A stretch of DNA of 31,807 nt from the NCBI GenBank assembly GCA_016987375.1, contig PJRA01000509.1, positions 601,362-633,168 of the forward strand, in the 5' to 3' direction. Shown in pieces: positions 18,042-29,851 of the stretch (position 1 is the first letter of the stretch; each line of letters opens with the position of its first letter). Under the pieces are notes generated by a model. That model worked only from the letters and a program-made list of their open reading frames with translations. It was not told the DNA's origin and searched no databases. This DNA is from Brachionus koreanus. Lineage: Eukaryota > Rotifera > Eurotatoria > Ploima > Brachionidae. Both the position numbers and the translations under genes were made by a program.

Positions 18042-20978
18042 ATGGAAGAAGAAGATATGAGTTCATCTCGAAACTGTCTCATTATTGATGAACGAGAAAA
18101 TCGATTCATGAAATGTTTAAGAAGATTAAGAGATTCTCGAGGTTTAAATATATCGTAGCATGTTTTCTAATTTTTGATTTAAAAATTATTTTTTTTAGTT
18201 CAGCCTGATGATGAAATATCAACTAATTCTAATTATAAAGGGAATAAAAAAGTTGACGAAATTTACGAATATCTTAGTAAATACGATGAAAATAAAAATT
18301 CTGAGGAAATTTTCAATAAATTGGACAATCTAATTCAAAATGGGAGTGATGTAAATTATGAAAATGATAATGGCGAAAATGTTTTACACCTAATTGCAAG
18401 CTTAAAGCCTAAGCACAAAACCATTGAATTATATGATTACTTTATAGAAAAAAAATGTAATTTAAAAAATAACGTAAAAGGCTATAGTGTCATTCATTCA
18501 GCTGCTTATTGCAACAATGATTTGTTAATTGAACACATTTGCAAAAAAAATGATGATTTATTAAAAAAGACTTCAGAGAAAATAAGTAGTCCTCTACATC
18601 TGGCTGCACAAGCAGGAGCAATAGATACTGTTAAACTGTTATTAAAAAACAATGTAGACATAGAGTCAAGAGATTTTCTAAAAAGAACACCATTGTATGT
18701 TGCTGCCGAACATCAACAAGATGAAGTGGTCAAATTATTATTAGAACAAGGATGTGATCCTCAAGCTAAAAATAAATATGGACAAAAAGCACTTTTTTGG
18801 ATTGTTGCAAAATGTCCACAATTTGTAATTTGTTACTTAGATATTTTAAAGTATTTTATTTTCAAAATACTTAAGGCATTGGAAACTTTTGATAAATACA
18901 GAATATTAGACAAATATGCATACGAAGATATTTATTATCTTAAAAATTTGGAACGAGAGCCCGAGGTAAACGAGAAAGAAAACAAAGTTGAAACATCTCG
19001 AATAAATTACAAATATCCATATGTAAAATCAATTGTAAGATTTTTTGAATTATAAAATTTAAATTAGCTTTAAAAAAAAAAAAAAAAAAAAAACTTTTTA
19101 AGCTTGAATATTTGATTGAACAACAAAATTTGGAGTTTATAGCCCATCCAGTAGTTAAAAGATTGATTAATTTCAAATTTAAAAAAATTTTATGGTGGTT
19201 TTGGGGAAAATTTTTTGTTGATCTTTTATTTTGTGTTATTTGGAATGTTTGGGCAGTGCTAATCAGCTATGAAAATAGATTTATGTACAATTTTCCTGGA
19301 GATTGGTGGAGAATATTTTTATTTGTATCGTTTGAATTATAATGATTGATTTTTAGCAAGAATATATTTTAATTTAGGTATTCGGAATAATTGGTCTAAT
19401 CACAATGATTGCTGTTGAAATTGTTGAGGGTGTAAGTAGATTTAACTTTAAGAAAGTAAGTAAATGTTTTTTTTTTGTCTTTTTATTTTATTTATTTTCA
19501 GAAAATAAGAAAAAATCGTAAAGATGAAATTGATTATGATAAAGAGCAAACATTTGCATTTGATAAAAAACAAATTAACTTTTTTTTAAACGAAGAGAGG
19601 CTAAATGAAAAATCATTGTGCAGTGATTCATATTTTACAGATTATTGGTAAGTTTAGAAGATTACACAAAATTTTCTGATGTCTTTTTTACAGACTTGTT
19701 TATAAGTCACAAAAAATTAAGTCAAAGATATGACTTGACCAGAGTTGTTCAAAAGTCATAAAGTCAAAGTCAAGTCATTTGATTTTGAATCTCCTTTTTT
19801 ATTCAGCACAAAATAAATATATATAATTTAAAATATAATTAATTATTATAATTTAAAATTAAATTAATTTTTAACTATTTTTTTAAGGAATATTTTAGAT
19901 TTGTTCACAATAGCTTTTCTATTTGGATCATTAGGAACTCATCTAGCTGATATAGTAAACCATAGTGAAGTAATCGCTCGTAATCACATACGAGTTACAT
20001 CAATAACTGTTCTATTTATATCGGCTAGAGTTCTAAAGAACGCCAGAATTTTATGGGAGGTATTCAATTGAACTTGAATTAAATACACATTTTTAATAAA
20101 ATAATACCATTTAGCCTTTCGGAATGCTCGTAATGACTCTCTATTTTATCAGTATATTTCCCATTTTTGGAAATTTTCAAATCTATTATTTGAATCTTTT
20201 AAATTTAAGTATGGGATATTTTTGTATGGATTCTTGTTTTTATCTTAACGTGGATACCATTTACTACATGCTTTTTCATTTTGTTTGGAAATGGACAAAC
20301 AATCAGCCAAGAAAATAATCCATGCTCATTGTGTTCATTTGAGAATCAAACAATTCTTAATGGAATGGAAAGCTATCCTAAAGCAATGTTCTTTTTGTTC
20401 AAAACAACATTTGGTGTTGGTGATATAGATTTTGAAGTAATTTTAAAAAAAAAAAAAAACAAACAAATAGTTCAATTTCTCTTTTAAAAAAAAAGGGATA
20501 CAATGAAAAAGATGGTGAAATGGCTGATTTTATTTTTGGACTTTACATTGGTCTTACTACATTGATTTTGCTTAACATATTTGTTGCTTTATTGACGAGC
20601 ACTTTTGAGAGAGTTCAAAATTTTTCTAAAGGTCTTTTTTTATTAGAAAGAGCTAAGGAAATTATGACCTTTGAATACATATTGTGTGAAAAAGCTCGTA
20701 TAAAATTACTGTCAAAGGTTCCATATATGAATATAAAAGCATATAAGCCAAGCGAACATAATAATGAGATAAGCTTAAAGACTCTGCTAGATCCGATTTC
20801 TGAATCTATGCGTGATTTGAACGAAAATTATGAAAAAATAAATAAGTGCTGCGATGATTCTAAAATCCAGAGCAATCCTAAGCTGGAAGTTTTGGAAACA
20901 AAAATTAATGAAATTAAAACCATGCTTATTGAAATGAATCAAAAAAAAAGTAAAATTTTAATTAAATATTTAAAGTAA
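18042..20978 (+). CDS. Ankyrin-repeat TRP cation channel (TRPA/TRPV-like, divergent)
   Basis: Nine exons: 18042-18141, 18199-19034, 19103-19324, 19378-19455, 19502-19647, 19888-20059, 20115-20151, 20210-20436 and 20496-20978; 766 aa, all phases compatible. Residues ~105-285 hold four to five ankyrin repeats (SSPLHLAAQAGAIDTVKLLL, RTPLYVAAEHQQDEVVKLLL). A linker (ETFDKYRILDKYAYEDIYYL; IAHPVVKRLINFKF) resembles invertebrate TRPA channels. S1 is ~345-366 and S2 ~380-405, then a charged ~50-residue S2-S3 loop, S3 ~461-485, S4 ~495-520, S5 ~520-555. The pore turret has CSLC and an NQT glycosylation site, with filter GVGD at 599-602, as in TRPV GMGD. S6 is LILLNIFVALL, followed by LLERAKEIM, like the TRPV post-S6 helix, and a C-terminal coiled coil. 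Plasma-membrane sensory cation channel inferred; ligand or stimulus unknown. Confidence 0.85.
19700..19785. repeat. AAGTCA-rich repeat in TRP intron 5
   Basis: AAGTCA, AGTCATA and TGACTT words recur about seven times within 90 bp. This 240 bp intron is the only long one in the gene and the repeat accounts for most of the extra length. Confidence 0.4.
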
Positions 20979-21022
20979 CAGCATTGAATGATTAAAAAAA
21001 ATTTATTTTAGATAATCAAAAA

Positions 21023-21028
21023 AATAAA
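21023..21028 (+). terminator. Candidate polyadenylation signal for the TRP gene
   Basis: AATAAA about 45 bp after the stop codon at 20976-20978, in the position expected for a short 3' UTR. Confidence 0.4.
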
Positions 21029-21182
21029 AAAGGTTTGTAAATTTTTTAAAAAATCAATAATTTCAAAAATTAATAAGCTGTATTTGATACAATTTATTTA
21101 GCTTTTTTTCACCTTTTATATGGTAAATGCCATATATTAGGATTAGCGGTTTTTTGAGAATTTTTAATTTTTCAATAAAAAA

Positions 21183-21370
21183 TTGTTAGCTAATCTTCAA
21201 ACTATGCTCTATAACCATCTATCAGCAAGTAGCTCAATTGCTCTCTTGTACTATTCACGGCTTTTGCAACCAAAAAGCCTACAAAAACCTTCTTCAACTT
21301 TTCTATTAGACTTTTTTATTAAAGCGTCTTCTTTTTACGACTGGCTGTACTGGTTGAGAAACGTCTAAAT
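21183..21370 (-). other. Possible decayed coding remnant, unidentified
   Basis: GC content rises locally and reverse-strand frames give protein-like pieces broken by stops, such as VEEGFCRLFGCKSRE, then YKRAIELLADRWL after one stop. This suggests an eroded transposon or gene fragment. No family could be named. The rest of 20979-22120 shows nothing beyond AT-rich DNA. Confidence 0.25.
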
Positions 21371-22122
21371 ATTGGCTTCTATTATCAAAATTTCGAAAAT
21401 AGATCCACTATTAATCAGAAGTAATAATCTATCTAATAACTGTTATTCTTAAGTTCATTCTATTTTCTTCTTAGTTTAATTTAAACTTAAAAGATTCCTA
21501 TTTAGTTTTAGTTGAGCTTTAATAGAAAAAAAAGAGATAGCAGACTTCAGAAAGTTTCCTAAAAAAGAAATATTTAAATGTTTGTTGACTTGCGTTAACA
21601 GTTTAAAAATCCTGAATACCTTTAAACCTGTTAAATGGATTTGTTAAACCCAGGTTACAGTAAAAATTTAAAGATTTAAAATCACTTAATTTTTTTTTAG
21701 AAAATTCCAAAGTTGATGTTGTATATCTGAACAATTTTGAAAGTTTGATAAATACTGAATAAGACAACATGCTACAGGAACGTCTATAAATCAATTTCAA
21801 AATAAAAAAATGGTCATATTCATGAACAATTTATTTTTATTTTCCTCATTAAAGTTTAACATTTTTTATCAATATTAAAATAAAATAACGAAAATAATAA
21901 AAAATTTCATATCTTTTTAATTTCAAAATAAACGAAAAATTAAATTTATTTTATTTATTTAAAAAATAATTAAGTATTATTTTTAAAATGGAAATACATT
22001 AGATACATATTGTAGTTTTGATTACTTAATTCTAAAAATAATTTCGAAAAATACTTATTTATTTATTTTTTTATTTTGTACCAAATGAAAATCTTACTAC
22101 ATAGTTTCTATTAGTATTTAAA

Positions 22123-22440
22123 ATGACCACCTTTTGCATTATAACAAGCATGAACACGTCGGTTGCAATCAATTCCGATATCTATATCGACGAATGCTGG
22201 AAGAAACGACTTCTTCCATTTATACATAAGTATCATCGAGACTTTGACTATGTTTTTTGGCCTGATTTAGCATCTGCTGACTATTCAAGGGACTGCATTA
22301 CATGGATGGACGAAAACGTAAATTATGTGGCCAAAGACCCACCAAATGTTCCTCAAGCAGGGTTTCTAATTTTTCGGGGTATTATTTTAGTTAGTCACAG
22401 GTACGGAACCGAAAGTTTTATAGCGATGTTTCATATATAA
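22123..22440 (+). pseudogene. Tc1/mariner-family transposase, C-terminal catalytic fragment
   Basis: About 100 codons match the second half of a Tc1/mariner DDE domain. INSDIYIDECWKKRLLPFI is followed by FWPDLASADYS, which carries the second catalytic Asp. Next come WMDENVNYVAKDPPNVPQA, typical of the segment before the third acidic residue. After PQA the frame shifts: the neighbouring frame continues with an NFSG-like version of the conserved ENFWG. There is no ATG-proximal DNA-binding part, so this is a truncated, frameshifted relic. It could be from the same family as the relic at 1-211, which lies on the other strand. Confidence 0.8.
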
Positions 22441-24759
22441 TTTTAACACTAATTGAATATTTTTTATTAAAAGATAATTAGAAATCCATTTAAGTTAATT
22501 TATCAATTTTTAATCAGAGATTAATGATGTGCGTCGCGTCTAAATTTTTGTGCAAAATTTTTTCATTGACATTTTTGTGCTATTTTTTAATTTAAATTTT
22601 TCAGCTAAGTGATAAAAGAAATTATCATGTTTTTTATATCATTTTGAAGGGCAGAGCTAGTTTTATCAGAAATCGATTTTTATCTAATAAATTTTTAAAA
22701 CAAATTTTAATTTTTTAATTTTTAATTAAATAAACATATGAAAAAACTGGCACGTTCTGGATTCATGAATGACCCATACTTTAAGGTTTTCTTGACCAAA
22801 ATGGTGATGCGACTCAGAGTAATTCATCGGGGAAGCTAATTTCATTGAAAATATTTTCAAAAAACAATTCAAAATGAAAAACTTAAGTAAACAAAAAATG
22901 GTAACATTTTGAACAACTACATTGCCATAGTTTTAATTAATAATGTAAAAAAAGCGCAAAAATTTCTTGAAAAATATTCATTTTTTTCTGAAAGAATGAT
23001 TTAAAATAAATTGAATTTTTTTTAAATATTGGCTAAATTAAGTTTATTTTATTTTTTACAATTAAAAAACAAAAATGCCGGAAATTGACTTCTTAAAAGG
23101 TTGATTATTATTGTTTTTAGTCTTGTTATATTAAAACTTTGAGTCATATTTTAAATTAAAGTAAACAGAGTTGAATCTTCTTCAAAAAGATGTTTCAAAA
23201 TCTGTCTATTTAATTTCTGGAAAATTTAAATTTTGGTGCTGTTTAGTTATTGTTGGAAAAAATTTAATTAGAAAATTAAGTTTTATATCTCATCTTTTAG
23301 AAAATTTTTCAACGATTTTAAATATATATAAATTATTTTGAAACAATGACCCATTCAAAAGTTATGATAAGAAAACACTGAATTTATATATATATTTTTT
23401 TTGTTGCTAAAAATTCGAGTTTTTTTTGATAAAGACATCAAATTTTGTACTAAAAACTCACTTCCCTGATAATTAATATTTAGATAATTAATCTAATGAC
23501 TTAAAAAAATATTACTAGATATAAGCAAGCCTAGAAGTTTAAAAAATCCATTAATTATAAACATACAGAGATAGTTTTTCAAAAAAGCTTGAATAACCAG
23601 CTTTAAATTGTGCTATTAAATTAAGATCTGGTGATCTAAATTTACTAATCAATTAAGCTAAATAATCAATGAAGAATTAAATTGTTTTAATTTTAAATTA
23701 TGGCCTATGTCAGTGGCCGGTAAAAGGTATTGTGCCGGGGACATTTATGAAAAAGTCACAAGCAATTTCATTGACCTAATTCAAAAAATCAATAGCAATA
23801 TAATTAGATTATAATTAATTTTTTTACATTAGAAGTTAAGTTACATTCGTATAAAATTTCATAGTCTTTTGATAAGAAAAACATGTTTTTATTTTTATTT
23901 TAAAAAACGGCCATTCCTTTTTGAACACAAAAAAAATCAAAATAAATCAAGTATGTACAGTTAATTCAATCAATAGATTTTTTTTTGAAGCATTTTTTTT
24001 AATTTTTTTTAAATAAGCAGAAAAAATTCTAGTGAATTTATGACCGGTGACTAATCATTTTATTTCAAAAAAAAATAAATACTTTTAAGTCATCAATCTA
24101 GTTTCAACAAAATCTAATTGAAAAATAAATTTGAATTTTTCTTAAGTGATTATCAAAACAAAGTGATAATGAAAATTGAAACAAGACCAAACAATTAATC
24201 GATACATCTTCTTAAAATAAATTTTGATACATGGTCAAATTGAAAAACCAAAATTAAACACTCTATATGTCTTTTTGTCTCATTCAAAAACTCCAAATAC
24301 TTGCATTAGAATACAATTTTGAAAAAAAAAATAAAAACATAATTTTTTTTTATTTCTCTAAAAATAATTTTTTAGATTTTGTTTCATCCAAACTTAATTT
24401 ATTAACATAGGACTAATGAATATATATTTATTTATTCATGTTTAAAGGTAAAGAAGATTAGCAATAGGTAAAATAAAGTCAATCAACGAATGTGAATAAG
24501 GGAGGAGATTTGAAAATTGGTATTTATATTGTATTGATAATACTCAATGCGTGTAGATGACATAGAAAACGAATAGCCTATTCAATGGACAAAATATGTA
24601 TAAAACTCTCACTTAACTCATTTTTAGATTTTGGATTTAAGTTTTTTGTTCTAGTTCACGTAGATAAACCAAGGACATAAATATAATAAACAATTTTAGG
24701 ATTTTTATTTTTACATTTTTAGATTTGTCGTATTTGGCGACATTAAATCTCATTTTAAA
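22441..24759. other. AT-rich intergenic region; one possible hAT-like terminus
   Basis: No gene seen. At 23711 the GC-richer string CAGTGGCCGGTAAAAGG, followed by a GTGCCGGGG patch, resembles the CAGTGGC-type terminus of hAT transposons. A partner near 24042 (ACCGGTGACT) is weak and no 8 bp target duplication was found. Confidence 0.3.
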
Positions 24760-27700
24760 ATGACGGCTATCTTTTCAATAACATTACAATTTTTAATGCT
24801 AAATTTTTTTGCCATTGCATCTGCTCATTCCAAAAGTAAATTTAATTTTTCTCTTGTATTTTTGAACTAAAATCTTGAAAAAAAAAAGATTTTGATTATT
24901 TACCATTAATTAAAAATGAAGCCAGAATGAGTTCGGGAGTTCAATACAAATATGTACTGGAATCTAATTTATCCAATGTTGAGCATAGATCAAACATTAT
25001 ATCTTCAGAGGATAACCGCCAAAAACGTGATTCTGTTGATTTGATGGAAAATTTAAGATTTTTGACATATGAACAAAACGTGTCCATTTCTGAGAATATG
25101 TGTCTATTTGAAAATATTAAGAATAAATTAGATGAGTGTTTTGCTAAATATGATGATTGCAGGTAAAAAAAAAATTTATAATTTAATTAAATTTTTTAAA
25201 TTAAATTTAAAAAAAGATCAATTGAGAAATTTTAGATTTTACTCTCTAATTTTTACATTTTGGAGTTTTATAAGTTTTTTTCTTAATTTTATTAGTTCCT
25301 TTCGGTGTAAATTGACCATTTAAGAAGAGTCTATTTTTTTCATCTGAATGATTATTAATAAGAATTAAAAAAAAAAACTTTTGTGCGTTTTTTTTTACAG
25401 ATTCTCATCCAGCTATTCTATTCCGCCTAATTTCGTTTCTGAAAGTAATTTTTTTAAAAATTTAAAAAATCAGTTTCTTAAATGCTTTTAATAGCTTTTA
25501 AATCTGTTAATAAATAATAAAAATTTAAAAATTATTATAAATAAATGTTATATTTGTTGATTTTTATTTTTAATAAACAGGTTTTATAAAGATTTATTAA
25601 GTATTTTTTATGGCAAAAGGGTTAAATACGGGATAAAATGGTCAAATTGGTTATTTTTGCGGGTAAACTGGGTGAATTTTAGGAATAATTTTTTAAATTA
25701 TTGAACCCTGTTTAACTCAGGTTTTCATGCCTTTAGTTTACCAATAATTTCATTACTGAACTCTAAATTATACAATTAATCAAAAAAGATGAATAGCATA
25801 TGATGAAAATAAGGAAAATAAAACACTTTTCAAAAATTTTCACCCAGTTTTCACATCTTTTTAAAAGAAATACTTCTATTTTAACTCGTTTGGATGATAA
25901 TACCCCATAGATTTCAATTAATTAGAACTTTTTGAAGTTTTTTTTTTATTTTTATTTAAATCTAATGTAAAAAAAAGTATTTTTAAAATAATTTTAAAAA
26001 TTTTCACCCAGTTTTCACATCAAATAATTGTCCCATATTATTATTTTATTTATTAGAAATAAAGTTTGAGTTTAAACCCCGGCAGTTTGGAATAGAACTT
26101 AGTCCTTCTTTTCAGCCTAATGAAAAAAAAATACATGACTTTTGGTAATATGAATATGGTCATATAATTATAATTAAAATAATGGTATTAATAATAAAAG
26201 ATACTGCAGAGCAAGTATGAAACAAAGCTTTAATTGCCCCTCATTACAATATACAGTTTTCTCTTCTAAAAAATGCTTCTTATAAAACTAAAGAAACTAA
26301 TTCTCAAGATAAGGCTTTCTATACCCGAAAAGAATCATTTCAAAAAGTGTGTTTTTTTTGCCACATTTTTTATTAAAAAAAAAAAGAAACAAAAATTTGA
26401 TCTTCTTTTACTTAGTATAAAATTTGAAAAACACCACTACATACTTCCTCGATAACTTTAATAAAAATAGAATTTTTATAAAAGTCTTCTAAATATAAAC
26501 TATATAAGATCAATCTACATTATCTATTTTCCAAAATTCCATTATTGATAATTCTGGATCAACTTATTTTTTACTTTATTAAATTTCAATTTATCATGAA
26601 TGTTAATTGCGTGACATTTTAAAAATTAGATAATCAATAATCTTTCTAAGAAATATACCTTTTAAAAAGCATATTGAAGTTCACGATTAAAATTATGAAA
26701 TAAATATTTTTATTTTAATTTTCAAGAATTTTTTCTAATCAAAGAAATTAATGAAAAGACATTTTTTATGTAGAAAAGCATGTTAAACCATCGCTAAGTA
26801 TGAAAAAATTTACAGACATAAACAATAAGCTTATCATTGAATTTTTACTTAAAAAATGATGCTTATAAATTAATAAATTAAATCTTAAAAAATTTTTCCA
26901 TTCAAACTTTTGAGCATAAACATTTTAGTTTAATTTTAAGCTTCATTTTTTCATTTAAAAGTATCCTATGTAATCGAACTCGATTAATAATAACAAAATG
27001 TTTATGCAAATGTAAAATTTTTAGTAATTTTAGATCAGGTTAATTAGCTTTTTTCTTTTCAATTTAATAAATATAAAATTATCAAACTTAAATAGCCTAG
27101 CCTGAATGAAATTCTAATCCCCATGGATGATGTTTTTATAGGATAAATTTTATCTAAATTTTAAAAATTCTTATAAAAAAATTTAAGATACATTCTCGGA
27201 TGCATTTCTTCTCATAATTTAGTCAAATTGTGTACAAAACAGAACAAATACACGCCAGCTATTTGGATCATCAATATTTATGAGATACTTAGAGATCAAA
27301 ATTTTTGCTCATGTAACAAAAAAATAAAGTTATTCATCAATTAAAAACTTAAATTTAAGTTCCAATTGAATGTGCTATTATTCCACATGAAAATGAATAC
27401 CTAAGAAAATTGAATGCCATTCTCAATTCGATTAATGAATATGGTCCAGCTTATCTAAATCAGCCAAAAGTTGACAATAAAAAATATTGCTCGTAGGACT
27501 ATTCTTAAGTTTTTTATAGAAAAAAAAATTAAATTTTTGCAAAAAGAAAAACACATCATTTAGTGGCTAGAGTTCGCGAAGCATTTGACATATTTGAATT
27601 ATGCTTCGGAATGACTGAAATGAACTTTATCAGAGATATGATCGAAGAGGCAGCTGAAAAAATTTTGGACCGAAATTGCCGTATTTTGCATCTAAAAAAA

Positions 27701-29851
27701 TTTCTAGTAAATAATTAAAAAATAAACTTATTTAGATTATTGCATTTCCCCAACCTTGATGTTTGCCACTTGTTTTAATGAAAATTTCAAATCCCAAAAT
27801 CAAATGACATGTTCAGATGGATTTAAATGTGTACAAAATAGAATTGATACTTATCAATGCAATAGTGAACATGATCCAACAGCACTAAATATCTTAACCA
27901 AATATTTAAAAAATGTGACCAATTTGTGTTTCCTTTCAAATCAAAGTCAAAATTTTGAATTTGCAAGAGAATGGTTTTTAGGAATCGATTTGTGTCTCAA
28001 AGAACGTCATCATATCGGTCTCAAATTTATTGATGCACCACCTCACTTTGACTATTGTGCCGAAATTGAAGACACTTTTAACTGCATAAAGAGCAATTAC
28101 AAGAATATAATAGAAGCTATACCAGAGATGAGACCTGATTTTGAACAGTTTGCCAGAGAATACAATTTTTATATAAGAACTTGTGAAGGTGAGCAATTTA
28201 AAGAAATGTTTTAAATAAAAATTGAATGTGATAAGAGCTGAAATTTCAAAATTTTATTAATTATTTAGTTAAAATAATTCTTTTTTTATAAAAAATTTGG
28301 CTTTTTAAAGCTAACCGATATTATTTGGAAACATTATTTAAATTTATTAGAATTTCACATATTTTTGTTTTTTAGTTTTAGAATTTTTATTAATTCTTAT
28401 TTATTTTGAATTATGAAGCTCAAAACTATTATCTAAAATAATTTAATTCTAAATTACAGTTCATGCCTTCCAAGCAATGACTTCTACAGCCAAGAATGCA
28501 TTTTCAAGGCATCCATATGTGAATAATAGTGAACAGACTATTATAGAAGACAATAAGAATTATTATCATCAAACAATTGTGCGAGCTGAATTGGATCAAA
28601 TTATCAACTGGGTTAATTTAGATTCTTCTCAATTTTCGCTTTATGATGTCAAAAGAGATCACGATTTGTCGCATAATTATCTGAAAGCTACCATAGTTAG
28701 ACTGAAATTTAAATTTCCGTTTTACGGACATTTGCTTGATCAAATTGTGGTGGCAACCGGAGGTTTTCTCTATGTAGGATCACTAATGAATCCGTTGATA
28801 ACTAAAGCCCAATACATTGCTCCACTAATGGCAAATTTTGATCCGACACTATCCGACAAAAGCATTATTAAATATGTTGATAATACAACTCATTTTGTCT
28901 GCACATGGGAAAATATTAGACTACAAGATCAACCTGATAGTAATCAATATCTAAATTAGTTTTTTTCTCTAATAATTTTTTAAAAAGATGGAGAATACAC
29001 ATTTCAAGTTGTAATAAACCAAGATGGTCATATTACTTTCAATTATAAAATAATTCCCAATTCGGATATTTCAAATTCAAATCATACGGTCAAAGTTGGA
29101 CTATCAGATGCATACATTTATTACCGCCCATTAACAAAATGTAGAAAACTACTTATTTTAATTTGTTTTTTTTTTTAAATTTGATTTTATTTATAGCTAA
29201 AATTGAGTATACAATTGTTCAATATCATGTAGTCAATATAGATTTGAAAAATATTAAAACAGGAAATTCAATTATGTTGTTTATGTTGCCAAGTAAATTT
29301 AAATTTTAAAAATTAAAAAAAAACACTAAAAATTTTTTTTAGATTGTCTACAATTTAAAACATGCGATACATGTATTAATAGTTTAACAAATTTTAATTG
29401 TATTTGGTGTCCAGAGTTGCAACGCTGCTCAGATACTGTTGATAGATACCGTCAAGAATGGCTGGAATTCGGATGCCCAATGACATATGAAGTAGTCTGA
29501 TTTATTTCTTTTAAATTTTTAAAGAATGTTGTATTTAAGTCTCAGTCAAATTTAACCTGTTTTAATGAAATAAAAGAGGCAAACGCACAAAAATCCTCAA
29601 GACAAGAGTCTGAAGTTAAGATTAAAGATTCAGCTTATGCAAAGTCAGTTTTTGTGGGAGTTTTTTTGACAGTTTTCATTTCAATGATCTTCACTACAAT
29701 GATTTGGATTCTATATGCTTACAAAAATCCCAATTCGACTAGTGGAATTTGGCTGATTGAGCACAGACCGAGAAAGGTTTTCAACTTTTGGAGCTCTCGT
29801 TTTAATAGAAATACTTCTAGTTTAACTCGTTTGGATGAGAATACCCCATAG
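24760..29851 (+). CDS. PLXDC/TEM7-like type I membrane protein with an added N-terminal cysteine-rich region
   Basis: Exons: 24760-24835, 24889-25162, 25401-25444, 26057-26144, 27360-27492, 27571-27680, 27736-28188, 28460-28939, 28988-29140, 29197-29292, 29343-29491 and 29540-29851. Phases agree everywhere except 26144 to 27360, where an exon is missing or misplaced. The first exon encodes a signal peptide; exon 2 has a furin-like RQKR. Cysteine-rich helical exons follow. The PLXDC core starts in exon 8: LSHNYLKATIVRLKFKFPFY, GHLLDQIVVATGGFLYVG, QYIAPLMANFDP (nidogen-like). Then come VKVGLSDAYIYY, a PSI domain in exon 11 (CDTC...CIWC...CSDT), a transmembrane helix (VFVGVFLTVFISMIFTTMIW) and the cytoplasmic NPNSTSGIWLIEHRP. 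Vertebrate PLXDC1/2 act as cell-surface receptors, reported for PEDF. They are ~500 aa; this model is ~790 aa plus the unresolved part. Confidence 0.82.
25832..26021 (+). repeat. Copy of the gene's own 3' end in intron 3, flanked by 26 bp direct repeats
   Basis: 25866-25999 matches 29807-29939 (last ~15 codons, stop and start of the 3' UTR) with three substitutions and one T indel by eye. The copy lies between two identical 26-mers at 25832-25857 and 25996-26021 (core CACCCAGTTTTCACATC). The copied codons are disrupted (the second substitution falls in the DEN codons), so it is not coding in place. Confidence 0.85.

Noticed and set aside
19072..19093. Run of 22 A as a retrocopy poly(A) tail
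   Set aside because: It lies inside a short, correctly phased intron of the TRP gene with no retrosequence before it; it is simply an intronic homopolymer.
20124..20318. 64-codon forward frame through S4-S5 of the TRP channel as a continuous exon
   Set aside because: It reads through a 58 bp intron (20152-20209). Splicing there restores the conserved S5 helix and the frame that leads to the pore.
27978..28196. 72-codon reverse-strand frame over PLXDC-like exon 7
   Set aside because: Antisense to a forward exon whose splice phases link on both sides.
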